Notes under the pieces: model-generated
The model's database searches: none
The model's input: the letters and a program-made list of their open reading frames with translations, nothing else
Told to the model about the DNA's origin: nothing
NCBI GenBank assembly: GCA_963795715.1
Contig: CAWCIY010000002.1
Coordinates: forward strand, 1,674,001-1,738,000
Length of the DNA: 64,000 nt
DNA from: JAFEDN01 sp963795715
GTDB taxonomy: Bacteria; Pseudomonadota; Gammaproteobacteria; Coxiellales; Coxiellaceae
Reading direction: 5' to 3'
Program-made: the position numbers and the translations under genes
Shown here: in pieces, positions 44,664-54,347 of the stretch
Layout of the letters: every line of letters begins with the position of its first letter
Position numbering within the stretch: the first letter of the stretch is position 1

Positions 44664-45270
44664 ATGATGGAAATAAAAAATCGTTTTGATGGTTTTTTAC
44701 CGGTAGTGATTGATTTGGAAACCAGCGGTTGCGTTCCAGCTACCGATGGATTACTGGAACTGGCTGCTTTTTTAGTGAATTTCGACGAACATGATCGATT
44801 GCAGCCCGGCGCACTATACGCCTGTCATATCGAACCTTTTCCAGGCGCGCGATTGGACCCCAAAGCTTTGGCAGTCAATAGGATTGACCCGGGTCATCCT
44901 TTTCGTTTTGCCATCAGTGAAACCGCCGCTTTACTGGAATTATTTGCTTTCGTTACGCAAGCATTCAAAGAGACCGGTTGCCGGCGGGCGATACTCACCG
45001 GACACAATGCGCATTTTGATCTTAGTTTTTTGCAGGCGGCCATTCACCGCTGTGATTTGCGGAAAAAAAGCCCATTTCATTCTTTTGCTTGTTTTGATAC
45101 CGCCACATTAGCAGGTTTTGTGTACGGTAAAACCGTGCTCGCAAAAGCCATGGTCTCAGCCACGATTGCCTTTTGACCACAACGAAGCTCATTCGGCGAT
45201 TTATGACGCGAAATGTACCGCGGAATTATTTTGCAAAATGATTAATGAAACCAAAACAAAATTTAGTTGA
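44664..45270 (+). pseudogene. rnt: RNase T, one late frameshift
   Basis: DEDD 3'-5' exoribonuclease trimming tRNA and other RNAs. It starts MMEIKNRFDGFLPVVIDLETSG (first Asp and Glu). LTGHNAHFDLSFLQAA supplies the second Asp. After a shift near 45150 the last motif FDHNEAHSAIYDAKCTAELF (His and Asp) is restored, ending TKTKFS at 45268. GGAGG is ideally placed before the ATG at 44664. Directly downstream of pyrC. Confidence 0.87.
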
Positions 45271-45346
45271 ACGCTGTCAGAAGCGGGTGTGTCAAAGCCC
45301 ATCAGAGGAAATTTTAGATCAAAGTCCTCCCATCGACCAGAGTTCC

Positions 45347-46139
45347 TCACTTGACATAACGGAGTTTTCTCTGACTTCCCCCGTTTGAACCGAAAACCCA
45401 AGCCTGGTCTAAAAATCCGCCCTTACCCCCTTTTGACTCGGAACATCCTGTTCCTCGGGGCTTCGCCCCGCGCTTAAGCTGCGTCCAAATCGGACTGTCC
45501 TGCCGATTTGTCAAAGGGGGGAATCCTTGTATTATAACTGTCCCGGCGTTTTCAGCAAGATATTTAGCGACCCCTTCAGGCGAAGCTTTCATACCCACAT
45601 CACCTTTATTCCAGTTAGCAGGGCATACTTCCCCGTGCTCTTCATGGAATTGTAATGCGTCAATAATTCGGATAATTTCTTCGATATTACGGCCTAGCGG
45701 CAAATCATTGACAATTTGCGCCCGAACCAAACCTTGGCGGTCAATAATAAATGTGCCGCGCAAAGCAACGCCGGCTTCGGGATGCTCAACGCCGTAACTG
45801 CGGCAAATGGTATGGGAAACGTCGGCAGCCAAGGTATATTTAACGGGTCCAATGCCGCCTTTGGCTACTGGGGTATTTCGCCAAGCATTATGAGTAAACT
45901 GAGAATCGATAGAGACGCCAATCACTTCCACATTTCGGCTTTTAAACTGGTCGATCGCATGGTCAAGAGCAATCAGCTCTGAAGGACATACAAATGTAAA
46001 ATCCAGGGGATAGAAAAAAACCAGCCCATATTTATCACGTAACGCTTCTTTTAAATTGAAACGAGCCAACAATGGAGCCATTGGCCAATACGGCCGGAAC
46101 GGTAAAATCGGGAGCTTGTCTGCCAACTAATACCGTCAT
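45347..46139 (-). pseudogene. 2-Cys peroxiredoxin (AhpC/TSA), frameshifted start and repeat-derived tail
   Basis: It starts at 46139 with MTVLVGRQAPDFTVPAVLANGS (GAGGAGA Shine-Dalgarno), shifts near 46072 by one G, then reads ARFNLKEALRDKYGLVFFYPLDFTFVCPSE (peroxidatic Cys) through HGEVCPANWNKG (resolving Cys) and AKYLAENAG. The normal stop is missing. The frame continues about 55 residues into the palindromic repeat at 45361-45526, giving an artificial low-complexity tail. It detoxifies peroxides with thioredoxin or AhpF-like partners. Confidence 0.87.
45361..45526. repeat. Palindromic repeat C, long copy
   Basis: Shares blocks GTTTTCTCTGACTTCCCCC, AAGCCTGGTCTAAAAATCC and TCAAAGGGGGGAATC with 57023-57140, but has an insert containing the 24-bp sequence also found at 16455-16478. 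It overlaps the 3' end of the peroxiredoxin gene. Confidence 0.65.
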
Positions 46140-46226
46140 ACAAATCTCCTCTGGGTGTGTAAAAACCGTGTTATTATACCATTTTTCCCATTTTTCTGCA
46201 ATCAATCGCTTCTAGAACCAAACGAT

Positions 46227-46235
46227 AGCCGTGAT
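46227..46235 (+). repeat. Left 9-bp target duplication (AGCCGTGAT)
   Basis: AGCCGTGAT is present exactly at 46227-46235 and 47961-47969, flanking the second composite element. It differs from the duplication at copy 1. Confidence 0.85.
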
Positions 46236-47960
46236 CAGCAATTCCGCTATGTGTATTGTCAAGGGTTAGGGACAAAGAAATCCCCTCCATCCGAAATGGT
46301 CTAAAAAATTAAGAGCCGAAGAACAGTCAAGGCTGCGCGAAGCGCACCCCAAAGGGGTTTAGCCTTGACTGTTCGCAGGCGACCCCATCATTGGGTGATG
46401 TGCTGTGATCAGCGATAGCTGATCACAGCGCATGATTACCTTTTTTCTTCAAAGATCTTCAGCATTTAAACAAGGCTTATTGCCCTAATCTGCTATTCGT
46501 GGTTATTTCCGTAGAAATACGCACAAGCTGTTCATTCAGTTTAATAAGGTGCGTGCCCCAAACTCGCTAACGTGGTCCTCTCAGACTCACAGGAATTGCT
46601 ACGGGGTCACGCAAACTGTTGCTGCTTCACTTGATCTTTGATCGCTGCTCTCTTCTCATATAAGCATCCTGTTCTAATACAGGCTCTGATCCGCCCTGCC
46701 AGGTGTCGAGCTACCGCAACAATAGCCCGCTTCTTCCCTCGATGGGCGGATAATCTGTCATAAATCTCCTTCAAATTGGGATCTTGACGAATGGCCACCC
46801 ATGCGGCTTCTATGAATATTTTACGGAATATAGACCGACCCTGTCGACTAATATTCCCTTGTCGAATGTGCTCTCCAGAAGAATATTCACTCGGGGTCAG
46901 TCCCAGAAAACTAAAGAGCCTCTTCTCGTTTTTAAACTGGCTCATATCCCCTAATTCATTCGCCAGTTCCCGGCCATGCAATAACCCTATGCCGGGGACA
47001 CTTTCATAAATCATCGTTAATCCATCCTCCTGGGCTTGATTTTTGAGTTGCTCTTCAATCATCTTTAAACTCCGGGTTAAGTCCTGCCATTCCTGAGCAT
47101 AACAGTGAATACTATACTTCAGGTCCTCAGGCACTTGAATATCGGATAGCTCATTTAATTTCTTCAGGATCCAGCAAGCAGATATCCTCGTATCATCTTC
47201 TACAGGCATCAATCCTTGCGTAAATAACAGGCCTTTCAATTGATTCCCTATTCGCTGCCGACTTTGCCAAATTTGCTGACGGAGTCGCGTGACGCTCCGT
47301 CGCCCTTCTTGTTCGACCGTCGGCACAAATATCCCTTTCAGGCGATGACTCGCTAGTTGGGTCGCTATTTTTAATGCATCGCGTTTATCCGTTTTTACCC
47401 GATCTCTCGATGCTACTTCAATGGCCCCAGGGTGCACAACCTGGTTTTTAATTCCGTGCGATAATAAAAAACGATGCAAATGAAAACCTGAAAATCCGGC
47501 TTCATAGGCTGTTTTAACCTCCGCTCCCTGAAAATGATTATGAATATAACTGAGTAATACCTCAGGCTTAGCAGGCATCGTATCACGCTTAATAACCTCT
47601 CCCTCGCAGATACTGACGCAACTATAGGTTTTTTTATGAACGTCAATTCCCATATATATCGTCTTTCCTGTATAATCGTACTTGTACATATATCTTCCTC
47701 CATTATTCACTTCAATACCTTATTTTATAATGGAGGAAGATTTCTTAATACATCATAGCAACTCACTGAATTATAACACATTGAAAAATATGGTAATAAA
47801 GAATATTGAAAATATAATTTTCGCAGAAAAACCCCTCCTGATAAGGGATCGCAAGTTCGATGCGAGCGGTAGCGACCTTTCCCTTCATTCCGGAGTTCTG
47901 GCTTTTGCCAGAATTCCGGATAAGAACCAGGAAGCAATTCACGCAGAGCGGGAATTGCTG
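46236..47960 (-). mobile_element. Composite element: miniature repeat carrying an IS110-type insertion, copy 2
   Basis: 1725 bp, inverted relative to 5926-7653 and almost identical. Differences are a 3-base deletion in the transposase (VEDD), a one-base deletion near its end, and an extra A in the repeat (GGCAAAAGCC), plus a few substitutions. It ends with the same CAGCAATTCC / GGAATTGCTG termini and has its own 9-bp flanking repeat. The non-coding region 46249-46606 holds the same hairpin and three-way junction as copy 1, and the left-arm miniature repeat occupies 47758-47960. Inverted copies 40 kb apart can recombine. Confidence 0.87.
46607..47689 (-). CDS. IS110-family transposase (DEDD recombinase), copy 2
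   Basis: 360 residues, identical to copy 1 except VEDD for VEEDD, HIRQG for HVRQG and a C-terminus ending KQQQFA because one G is missing before the stop. All DEDD and Ser-region motifs are kept, so it is probably active. The ATG at 47689 has the same GGAGGA ribosome site buried in a 14-bp stem. Confidence 0.93.
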   Translation of the reverse strand: MYKYDYTGKTIYMGIDVHKKTYSCVSICEGEVIKRDTMPAKPEVLLSYIHNHFQGAEVKTAYEAGFSGFHLHRFLLSHGIKNQVVHPGAIEVASRDRVKTDKRDALKIATQLASHRLKGIFVPTVEQEGRRSVTRLRQQIWQSRQRIGNQLKGLLFTQGLMPVEDDTRISACWILKKLNELSDIQVPEDLKYSIHCYAQEWQDLTRSLKMIEEQLKNQAQEDGLTMIYESVPGIGLLHGRELANELGDMSQFKNEKRLFSFLGLTPSEYSSGEHIRQGNISRQGRSIFRKIFIEAAWVAIRQDPNLKEIYDRLSAHRGKKRAIVAVARHLAGRIRACIRTGCLYEKRAAIKDQVKQQQFA

Positions 47961-48038
47961 AGCCGTGATCGCTATTCTTGTTTATCTCAATCTCTTGCAT
48001 TACAATTTGAGCATTTCATTAATTAAAAGGAGCGTGTT

Positions 48039-48620
48039 ATGGCTTTTGAATTGCCTGATCTGCCTTACTCATTAAATGCTTTAGAACCTTATATCTCCAA
48101 AGAAACTTTAGAATACCATCACGGCAAGCATCACCGAGCTTACGTCAATAAGTTGAATGAATTAGTTCCCAACACCGAATTTGCCAAAATGAAATTAGAA
48201 GAAATTATTGTCAAAGCGCCTGCCGGACCTATTTTTAATAACGCGGCACAAGTATGGAACCATACTTTTTATTGGCATTGTATGAAACCCAAAGGCGGCG
48301 GCAAACCCAGTGGCAAGTTGGCCGAGGCCATTGATAAACATTTCGGCTCTTATGATAAGCTTCAACAACAATTAACAGAGGCGGGTCTCACTCAATTTGG
48401 CTCGGGCTGGGCTTGGTTGGTTAAAAATGGCGACAAATTAGAAGTCGTTAAGACTGGAAACGCCGGCAACCCTCTCACAGAAAAAAAGAAACCTTTACTG
48501 ACTTGTGATGTGTGGGAACACGCTTATTATATCGACACTCGCAATGACCGCGGTAAATATATCAACAATTTCTGGCAAGTGGTGAACTGGGATTTTGTCG
48601 CTAAGAATTTTAGCGAATGA
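48039..48620 (+). CDS. sodB: SodB, iron superoxide dismutase
   Basis: 193 residues starting MAFELPDLPYSLNALEPYIS. Metal ligands are visible: His in LEYHHGKHHRAYV, His in WNHTFYWHCM, and Asp and His in TCDVWEHAYYIDTRN. GSGWAWLV with the Gln in AGLTQFG fits the iron type. Shine-Dalgarno AAGGAG lies 7-12 bases upstream. It follows the IS copy 2 insertion by 70 bases, so its promoter may have been affected. Coupled to dapB (ATGA). Confidence 0.96.
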   Translation: MAFELPDLPYSLNALEPYISKETLEYHHGKHHRAYVNKLNELVPNTEFAKMKLEEIIVKAPAGPIFNNAAQVWNHTFYWHCMKPKGGGKPSGKLAEAIDKHFGSYDKLQQQLTEAGLTQFGSGWAWLVKNGDKLEVVKTGNAGNPLTEKKKPLLTCDVWEHAYYIDTRNDRGKYINNFWQVVNWDFVAKNFSE

Positions 48621-49345
48621 GTGCAGCTATCCGTATTATCGTTAACGGCGCCTTCGGTAAAATGGGAAAAATTGCCATAGCCGCTGTTAACTCTGCACCT
48701 GATTTGGCTTTGGTTGGCCAATCTGGCCATTCAGACGATTTAGGGCAAATGATTCAGAAGCAGAATGCGCACTTAGTGATTGACTTCACCACACCTCAAG
48801 CGGTTTTTGCTAATACGGAGCAAATAATCCAAGCCGGCGCTAGACCGGTGATTGGTACTACCGGACTCACTTCTTCACAACTGCACTCTTTGAGTGAGCA
48901 GTGCCGTAAAAAAAAATTAGGCGGCGTCATTGCTCCTAATTTTTCTATAGCCGCTGTTTTAATGATGAAGTACGCCGCGGATGCAGCCAAATATTTCCCC
49001 AATGTTGAAATTATTGAAATGCATCATCCGCAGAAGCTGGATGCGCCTTCCGGCACCGCCATTAAAACCGCGCAAATGATTGCCAAAAATCGAGATTTAG
49101 GCAAGGCCGAACCGGTTAAAAACGCCTCCGCCCGAGGTGAAGCACACAGTGATGTACAAATTCATTCTATTCGATTACCTGGTTTTTACTCCCATCAAAC
49201 GGTGATTTTTGGCAATATAGGCGAAGTATTGACCATTTGTCATCAAGGCATAGACCGGCAATGCACCATACCAGGCATAGTACTGGCTTGCAGAAAGGCG
49301 ATGGAGTTGAATGAATTGGTTTATGGTTTAGAGAATATTTTATGA
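48617..49345 (+). CDS. dapB: DapB, 4-hydroxy-tetrahydrodipicolinate reductase
   Basis: 242 residues. The Rossmann start IIVNGAFGKMGKIAI, VIGTTGLTSSQL, NFSIAAVLMMKYA and the catalytic EMHHPQKLDAPSGTA (His-His and Lys) are all present. It serves the DAP/lysine pathway and thus the DAP wall implied by MurE. Overlaps sodB by 4 bases and the convergent tsaB by 25. Confidence 0.96.
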   Translation: MSAAIRIIVNGAFGKMGKIAIAAVNSAPDLALVGQSGHSDDLGQMIQKQNAHLVIDFTTPQAVFANTEQIIQAGARPVIGTTGLTSSQLHSLSEQCRKKKLGGVIAPNFSIAAVLMMKYAADAAKYFPNVEIIEMHHPQKLDAPSGTAIKTAQMIAKNRDLGKAEPVKNASARGEAHSDVQIHSIRLPGFYSHQTVIFGNIGEVLTICHQGIDRQCTIPGIVLACRKAMELNELVYGLENIL

Positions 49346-50019
49346 GCCACCTGATCACGCAAATAAACCGGCTCGAGCTCGAAAGGCGAGCGGGTTTTTC
49401 CCGCTAGATAATCTGCCGTTGCCAGTTCGATCAGAGCGCCGGCTTGAGGATAGAGCCCAGTAAAATAAGGCAAGGCGGCCATTCCCGGATGTAATTGAGA
49501 TTGATAAGCTTGCCAGGCATTGCCAGCCAAAACCCAATCGTTTCCCTCGGGTGGAGCAATATCAGGCGGCGAACTTAAGGCCTCTTTTTCAAATACCATC
49601 ATTCGTCCTCGGTCGAGAATGTAAACGCCCCAATAAATCGCGTTCATACGCGCATCCCAGCCGGCAATCACTTTTTGACAGCTGTATTTCTGAAAGGCAG
49701 ATTGCGCCAATATTTGTAATGAAGAAATGGGTAGCACCGGTAAATCCGCGCCATAAGCTAAACCTTGAGCCACACCTATAGCGATACGTACTCCCATGAA
49801 ACTACCAGGCCCTTGACCCACGGCGATGGCGTCCAGTTGGCGCAAACTCATCCCAGCCGAATTCAATAAATCATTCACCATAGGAAGTATCAATTCGGCA
49901 TGGCGCTGAGGCGCCACTTCGAAACGTTCTAATATTTCTTTACCAGTGTGAAGAGCTACGGAACATCCGGCAGTCGCTGTTTCTAATGCTAATATTTTGA
50001 CATGATTTTTGCGAAGCAT
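49321..50019 (-). CDS. tsaB: TsaB, tRNA t6A threonylcarbamoyltransferase partner
   Basis: 232 residues. KILALETATAGCSVAL, QRHAELILPMVNDLL, AIAVGQGPGSFMGVRIAIGVAQGLA and the ASKH-fold middle are typical of TsaB, the subunit that activates TsaD for t6A37 synthesis in tRNAs. The C-terminus EPVYLRDQVA is the usual end. It is divergent from pabB, with reading frames nearly touching (the pabB ATG at 50045 is preferred). Confidence 0.94.
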   Translation of the reverse strand: MLRKNHVKILALETATAGCSVALHTGKEILERFEVAPQRHAELILPMVNDLLNSAGMSLRQLDAIAVGQGPGSFMGVRIAIGVAQGLAYGADLPVLPISSLQILAQSAFQKYSCQKVIAGWDARMNAIYWGVYILDRGRMMVFEKEALSSPPDIAPPEGNDWVLAGNAWQAYQSQLHPGMAALPYFTGLYPQAGALIELATADYLAGKTRSPFELEPVYLRDQVAHKIFSKP

Positions 50020-50044
50020 AGTTGATTATATTATCATATTTCCA

Positions 50045-51367
50045 ATGTATATTACCCCAATACCCTATGTTGCAGATAGCGCAGACCTATTTAATCATTT
50101 TGCCGAGCAAGCTTATGCAGTTTTTATCGATAGTTGTGGACTGGATCGTTTTGATGTTATCACGGCCTGTCCTAGCAAAATAATGTGCACACAGATTCCT
50201 TCAGAAAACCCTTTTTCTTTAGCGAAGGAAGCACTTCTAGCGCAGAAGACTTCAGTAAACATGCAAATTCCCGAGGATTTTCCCTTCAGCATCGGCGCCA
50301 TCGGCTTTTTTAGCTATGATTTAGGTTACCAGTTACACAATTTAGTTCCCAGTCAAAAAACCCATCTGGGTTTACCCACCGCTTTCGTTGGGATTTATGA
50401 TTGGAGTATTGTGATAGATCATCATCTAAAAAAAACCCATTTAGTCAGCCTGCAACCTTTGAGTCATCCGCACATGACTGCCATTTACCAAAAGATATTA
50501 CAACCTTCCCCACCTCCTGCTGCGTTTAGATTGACGACCGCATTTTCTGCTAATATGAACCAACCTGAATATGGCCAGCGATTCCATAAAGTAAAACAAT
50601 ATCTGCACGCAGGAGATTGTTATCAAATTAATCTGGCTATGCGCTTTGGCTCTTCTTATCAGGGATCTCCTTGGTCAGCTTATCGTCTTTTGCGAAAAAA
50701 AAATCCCATGCCTATGGCAGCTTTTATCAAATTGCCGGAAAGCGCTATCCTTTGCTTGTCACCGGAACGTTTTTTGCAAATCAATGGCAACAACGTGGTC
50801 ACTCAACCCATTAAGGGAACCAGTCCAAGATTTAGCGACCCACAACTCGATCAGCAATCCGCCCATAAGCTTGCAACCAGTGGCAAAGATCGGGCAGAAA
50901 ATTTAATGATAGTGGACTTGTTACGAAATGATCTAGGCAAGTGCTGCAAACCAGGTTCAATCAAAGTACCCAAATTATGCGCTTTAGAAAGTTTCACCAA
51001 CGTACATCATTTAGTCAGCACTATCACCGGCGTTTTAGCAAACGGACAACATCCATTTGATTTGTTGCAACACTGTTTCCCAGGTGGTTCCATTACTGGC
51101 GCCCCTAAAAGGCGAGCCATGGAAATTATTGATTTATTAGAACCTGATGCAAGGTCTATTTATTGCGGCAGTATTGCCTTCTGCGATATTCGTGGCAAAA
51201 TGGACAGTAATATTTCCATCCGCACTTTGCTTTGCGATCGTGACCAGATTTTTTGTTATGGTGGTGGCGGCATTGTAAGTGACTCTAATATGGAAAATGA
51301 ATTTCAAGAAATTCATTGCAAAATCTCACGTCTTCTCAACACCTTAGAATTTTTGATCAATAAATAA
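50045..51367 (+). CDS. pabB: PabB, aminodeoxychorismate synthase component I
   Basis: 440 residues from the ATG at 50045 (MYITPIPYV); a longer frame opens at 50009. The C-terminal chorismate-binding domain shows GDCYQINLAMRF, PIKGTSPR, the catalytic-region DRAENLMIVDLLRNDLGK and FPGGSITGAPKRRAMEIID, YCGSIAFCDIRGKMDSNISIRTLL and GGGIVSDSNMENEFQE. The PIKGT Lys favours PabB over TrpE. It makes ADC for folate with a glutaminase subunit not seen here. Confidence 0.94.
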   Translation: MYITPIPYVADSADLFNHFAEQAYAVFIDSCGLDRFDVITACPSKIMCTQIPSENPFSLAKEALLAQKTSVNMQIPEDFPFSIGAIGFFSYDLGYQLHNLVPSQKTHLGLPTAFVGIYDWSIVIDHHLKKTHLVSLQPLSHPHMTAIYQKILQPSPPPAAFRLTTAFSANMNQPEYGQRFHKVKQYLHAGDCYQINLAMRFGSSYQGSPWSAYRLLRKKNPMPMAAFIKLPESAILCLSPERFLQINGNNVVTQPIKGTSPRFSDPQLDQQSAHKLATSGKDRAENLMIVDLLRNDLGKCCKPGSIKVPKLCALESFTNVHHLVSTITGVLANGQHPFDLLQHCFPGGSITGAPKRRAMEIIDLLEPDARSIYCGSIAFCDIRGKMDSNISIRTLLCDRDQIFCYGGGGIVSDSNMENEFQEIHCKISRLLNTLEFLINK

Positions 51368-51543
51368 TCAATTTTGTAGGAAATGTCTTACAGATCTCAG
51401 CCAAATTCTCTGGCATATTTTTCATGCGATTAATAATACACTAACTGAAGCATAAGGGTTTTAGGAAATAAACAATGCGGGAAGTGGGATACCCAGGGTT
51501 ACAGGGAAGTTAATTTAAATATAAAGAGATAGAAGTGAACAAT

Positions 51544-51699
51544 ATGAACACCAACTTGTCAATAGCTACTAAAAATAAAAGAACTGCGTTTGATCAATTG
51601 CCACCTGATATGCAGGAGCAGATTAAATTTCTTTTGTCTACAGACAATTTCCGAGCGGCTAAAGAAATTTACGATCAATATTTTAATTCAAGAGTGTAA
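51544..51699 (+). CDS. Small hypothetical protein (51 aa)
   Basis: MNTNLSIATKNKRTAFDQL, then PPDMQEQIKFLLSTDNFRAA, ending IYDQYFNSRV. A compact helical sequence with good coding character, preceded by AAGAGATAGAAG as a weak Shine-Dalgarno. The upstream 51368-51543 holds no other gene but can supply a promoter. Family unknown. Confidence 0.5.
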   Translation: MNTNLSIATKNKRTAFDQLPPDMQEQIKFLLSTDNFRAAKEIYDQYFNSRV

Positions 51700-51766
51700 C
51701 GACGAAGCAATTCGGATTTAAGGGATAAACTGGATTGCTTCGCTTCGTTCTCCTATTATTAAGTGC

Positions 51767-53131
51767 ATGAATTTATTTCGTAAAAAATCAATACTCAACC
51801 TGCCGCCCACCGAGAGATTAAAACGCTGTCTTAATTCTTTAGATCTTATTTTATTCGGGATCGGCGCCATCATCGGCGCGGGTATTTTTATTCTCACGGG
51901 AATTGCCGCTGCGACCAAAGCAGGTCCGGCCATAACCATTTCATACTGTGTGGCTGGATTTGCCTGTGCCTTTTCAGCTCTTGCCTATGCAGAGCTAGCT
52001 GCCAGCGTAGGCGGTTGTGGCAGCGCCTATCACTATGCTTATGTAGGTTTAGGGGAACTTTTTGCTTGGTTAATTGGTTGGGATTTATTGCTTGAATACA
52101 CCATTTCCGTAGCTACAGTTTCTGTAGGTTGGAGTAGCTACGTAAATGACCTGTTACATTCACTCCATATCCATATCCCGACGCAATGGGTTTCTGGCCC
52201 ATTCAAAGGCGGCATTATTAATCTGCCAGCATTGTTTATTGTATTGCTACTGACCGGAGTATTAGCGAGAGGGGCTAAGGAAAGCGCAAGATTCAACAAT
52301 GTGATTGTAACCATTAAGATATTAGTGATCCTTTTATTTATTGTAATTGCGGCTTTTAATGTGAATCCGGCCAATTGGCGGCCCTTTATGCCATTTGGTT
52401 GGAATGGAGTCATGGGAGGGGCCGCACTGATTTTTTTCGCTTACATTGGTTTTGACGCAGTCTCAACTGCGGCTGAAGAAGCGGCCAACCCGCAAAAAGA
52501 TTTGCCTACCGGTATTTTAGTTTCTTTGATTATTTGCACTTTACTTTACATGCTGGTTTCAGGATTGCTGACTGGTATAGTCCCCTATCACCAATTGAAT
52601 GTGAGCTCTCCAATTAGTTATGCCTTGCTTTTGATAGGCCATCGTTTAGCAGCAGGCTTGGTTGGGGCGGGGGCGATTGCCGGTCTGACCACCATCATGT
52701 TGGTTATGTATTATGGCTTGAGCCGAATTTTTTTGGCCATGGCCAGAGACCAGCTCCTCCCTACTTTCTTTTCCAAACTGGGCAGTTCTGCTAAAACACC
52801 GTTGAGAGTTCTATTTATTTGCGCCATCATCATTAGCTTTTTTTCAGCCTTGTTACCGATACAAGATTTGGCGGAATTAGTGAATATCGGCACCTTGGCA
52901 GCTTTTATGACGGTCTGCATGGGAGTTATTATCTTAAGATATATGCAGCCCCAACTGAAGCGCCCGTTTCGCACACCTTATAGCCCCATATTACCGTTTT
53001 TAGGAATAATCACTTGTTTGTACTTAATATGTCATCTTCCATGGGTCACCATTCTAAGATTTATTATTTGGATGGTATTGGGATTGATTATTTATTTTGG
53101 CTATAGTCGAAAACACAGTGCTTTAGCGTAA
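51767..53131 (+). CDS. APC-family amino acid permease (cationic amino-acid transporter type)
   Basis: 454 residues with about 12 membrane helices. The helix-1 substrate motif is GIGAIIGAGIFILTG, followed by GPAITISYCVAGFACAFSALAYAELA, IFFAYIGFDAVSTAAEEAANPQKDLPTGI (helix 6) and a C-terminal VGLIIYFGYSRKH-like end. This pattern is the CAT/YfnA branch. Intracellular bacteria often keep many such importers; the exact substrate is unknown. Single gene, intact. Confidence 0.9.
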   Translation: MNLFRKKSILNLPPTERLKRCLNSLDLILFGIGAIIGAGIFILTGIAAATKAGPAITISYCVAGFACAFSALAYAELAASVGGCGSAYHYAYVGLGELFAWLIGWDLLLEYTISVATVSVGWSSYVNDLLHSLHIHIPTQWVSGPFKGGIINLPALFIVLLLTGVLARGAKESARFNNVIVTIKILVILLFIVIAAFNVNPANWRPFMPFGWNGVMGGAALIFFAYIGFDAVSTAAEEAANPQKDLPTGILVSLIICTLLYMLVSGLLTGIVPYHQLNVSSPISYALLLIGHRLAAGLVGAGAIAGLTTIMLVMYYGLSRIFLAMARDQLLPTFFSKLGSSAKTPLRVLFICAIIISFFSALLPIQDLAELVNIGTLAAFMTVCMGVIILRYMQPQLKRPFRTPYSPILPFLGIITCLYLICHLPWVTILRFIIWMVLGLIIYFGYSRKHSALA

Positions 53132-53137
53132 AAACTA

Positions 53138-53530
53138 TTATTTCATGGAAAAGCCGTCGCAATAAAACAGGTGATTATTTGAAACATAGGTACTGAAACA
53201 TTTTAATCTTTGGTTTTGCTCCAGACTGGCAACTACGGCATCTGATTTACATTCGAATACTGCACACTGATAGTTGATCAGCATCCCATTTTTAGATTTT
53301 CCTTTGCCGCAAAAGCTAGTTTGCGGTATTAAAACATTATTCCATACCGGCGCCTGTTGTTTCTGCCATGACAAACGCCAAACTTTTCCTATCTTGGCAT
53401 CATAGTAGGTATTCTTGCCATAATGAGAAAGGCTTAAGTTAGGGCAAGAAACAGTTTGAATATTCGCCAAAGCCACCTGGCTTAAGCTTAAAAAAAGGGT
53501 AAATGCACTTGATTGCAGTAATCTGCTCAT
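53138..53530 (-). CDS. Exported Cys-containing hypothetical protein
   Basis: 130 residues with signal peptide MSRLLQSSAFTLFLSLSQVALA. The mature part has six Cys in spaced pairs (TVSCPN, SFCGKGK, YQCAVFECK, LKCFS, FYCDGF) and is otherwise polar. GGAGG precedes the ATG. It resembles small Legionella-like secreted proteins in build, but I recognise no family. Confidence 0.7.
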   Translation of the reverse strand: MSRLLQSSAFTLFLSLSQVALANIQTVSCPNLSLSHYGKNTYYDAKIGKVWRLSWQKQQAPVWNNVLIPQTSFCGKGKSKNGMLINYQCAVFECKSDAVVASLEQNQRLKCFSTYVSNNHLFYCDGFSMK

Positions 53531-53642
53531 ACTCCCTCCTGGAATTGACTATTTTTTCACCATCACTTCAAATTATAGTATAAAAATTAAACATGTTATG
53601 CAGGAGTTGATTCAAAATCATAAATCTTTATAATCTGTAACT

Positions 53643-54347
53643 ATGGGTATAAATTTTAGAAAATTATTCAAAGGGATTTTGATAGCCATTTTAGGCTTTT
53701 CTAATTCAATGGCGGCAACTGCGCCCACTACAGCTATCTTTACGGCAAAGATCAGCTCCATACCTCCCGAATATAAATCACTGATGACCAAATACACTTG
53801 GCAGCCAGGATGCCCTGTGTCGCTAGAAGATTTAGCTTATGTAAAATTATCTTATTGGGGCTTTGATAATAAAAGTCATATAGGGACTTTGATCATTCAT
53901 AAAAAATTAGCCAAAGAGGTCGTCAATATTTTTCACGAACTCTACAACAACAAATACCCTATTGAACGTATGGAACCGCTGGAGGCTTTTAAAGGTGAGA
54001 TGAAAGCCGCCATGGCCGCTAATAATACTTCGGGTTTTATTTGCCAAAAAAACGAAGATGGCTCTTATTTCAGTCATAGTTATGGCAATGCTATTGATAT
54101 TAACTCCCTGCTCAACCCTTATATCAAGGGACATCAAATATTTCCAGCTAACGGCCGCGCTTATCTAAATCGCAATAAACCTGTTCCCGGCATGATTATT
54201 TTTGGTGATAAAACCTATGAATTATTTAAAATAAAAGGTTGGGATTGGGGCGGTTCAGGAACAGACTCTCAGAATTATCAACATTTTGAGAAAAATTGCA
54301 ATAAAGCAGGCATCTGTCCCAAGCCGTTACAAGCGTTGAGGAATTAG
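53643..54347 (+). CDS. Exported M15-type D-Ala-D-Ala carboxypeptidase-like peptidase
   Basis: 234 residues with signal peptide MGINFRKLFKGILIAILGFSNSMA. The M15_4 (VanY-like) zinc site is visible: GSYFSHSYGNAIDINSL (His and Asp), and the late QNYQHFEK with its His, preceded by WDWGGSG. It should cut cell-wall peptides in the periplasm. Its stop overlaps the convergent gene end by 4 bases. Confidence 0.85.
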   Translation: MGINFRKLFKGILIAILGFSNSMAATAPTTAIFTAKISSIPPEYKSLMTKYTWQPGCPVSLEDLAYVKLSYWGFDNKSHIGTLIIHKKLAKEVVNIFHELYNNKYPIERMEPLEAFKGEMKAAMAANNTSGFICQKNEDGSYFSHSYGNAIDINSLLNPYIKGHQIFPANGRAYLNRNKPVPGMIIFGDKTYELFKIKGWDWGGSGTDSQNYQHFEKNCNKAGICPKPLQALRN

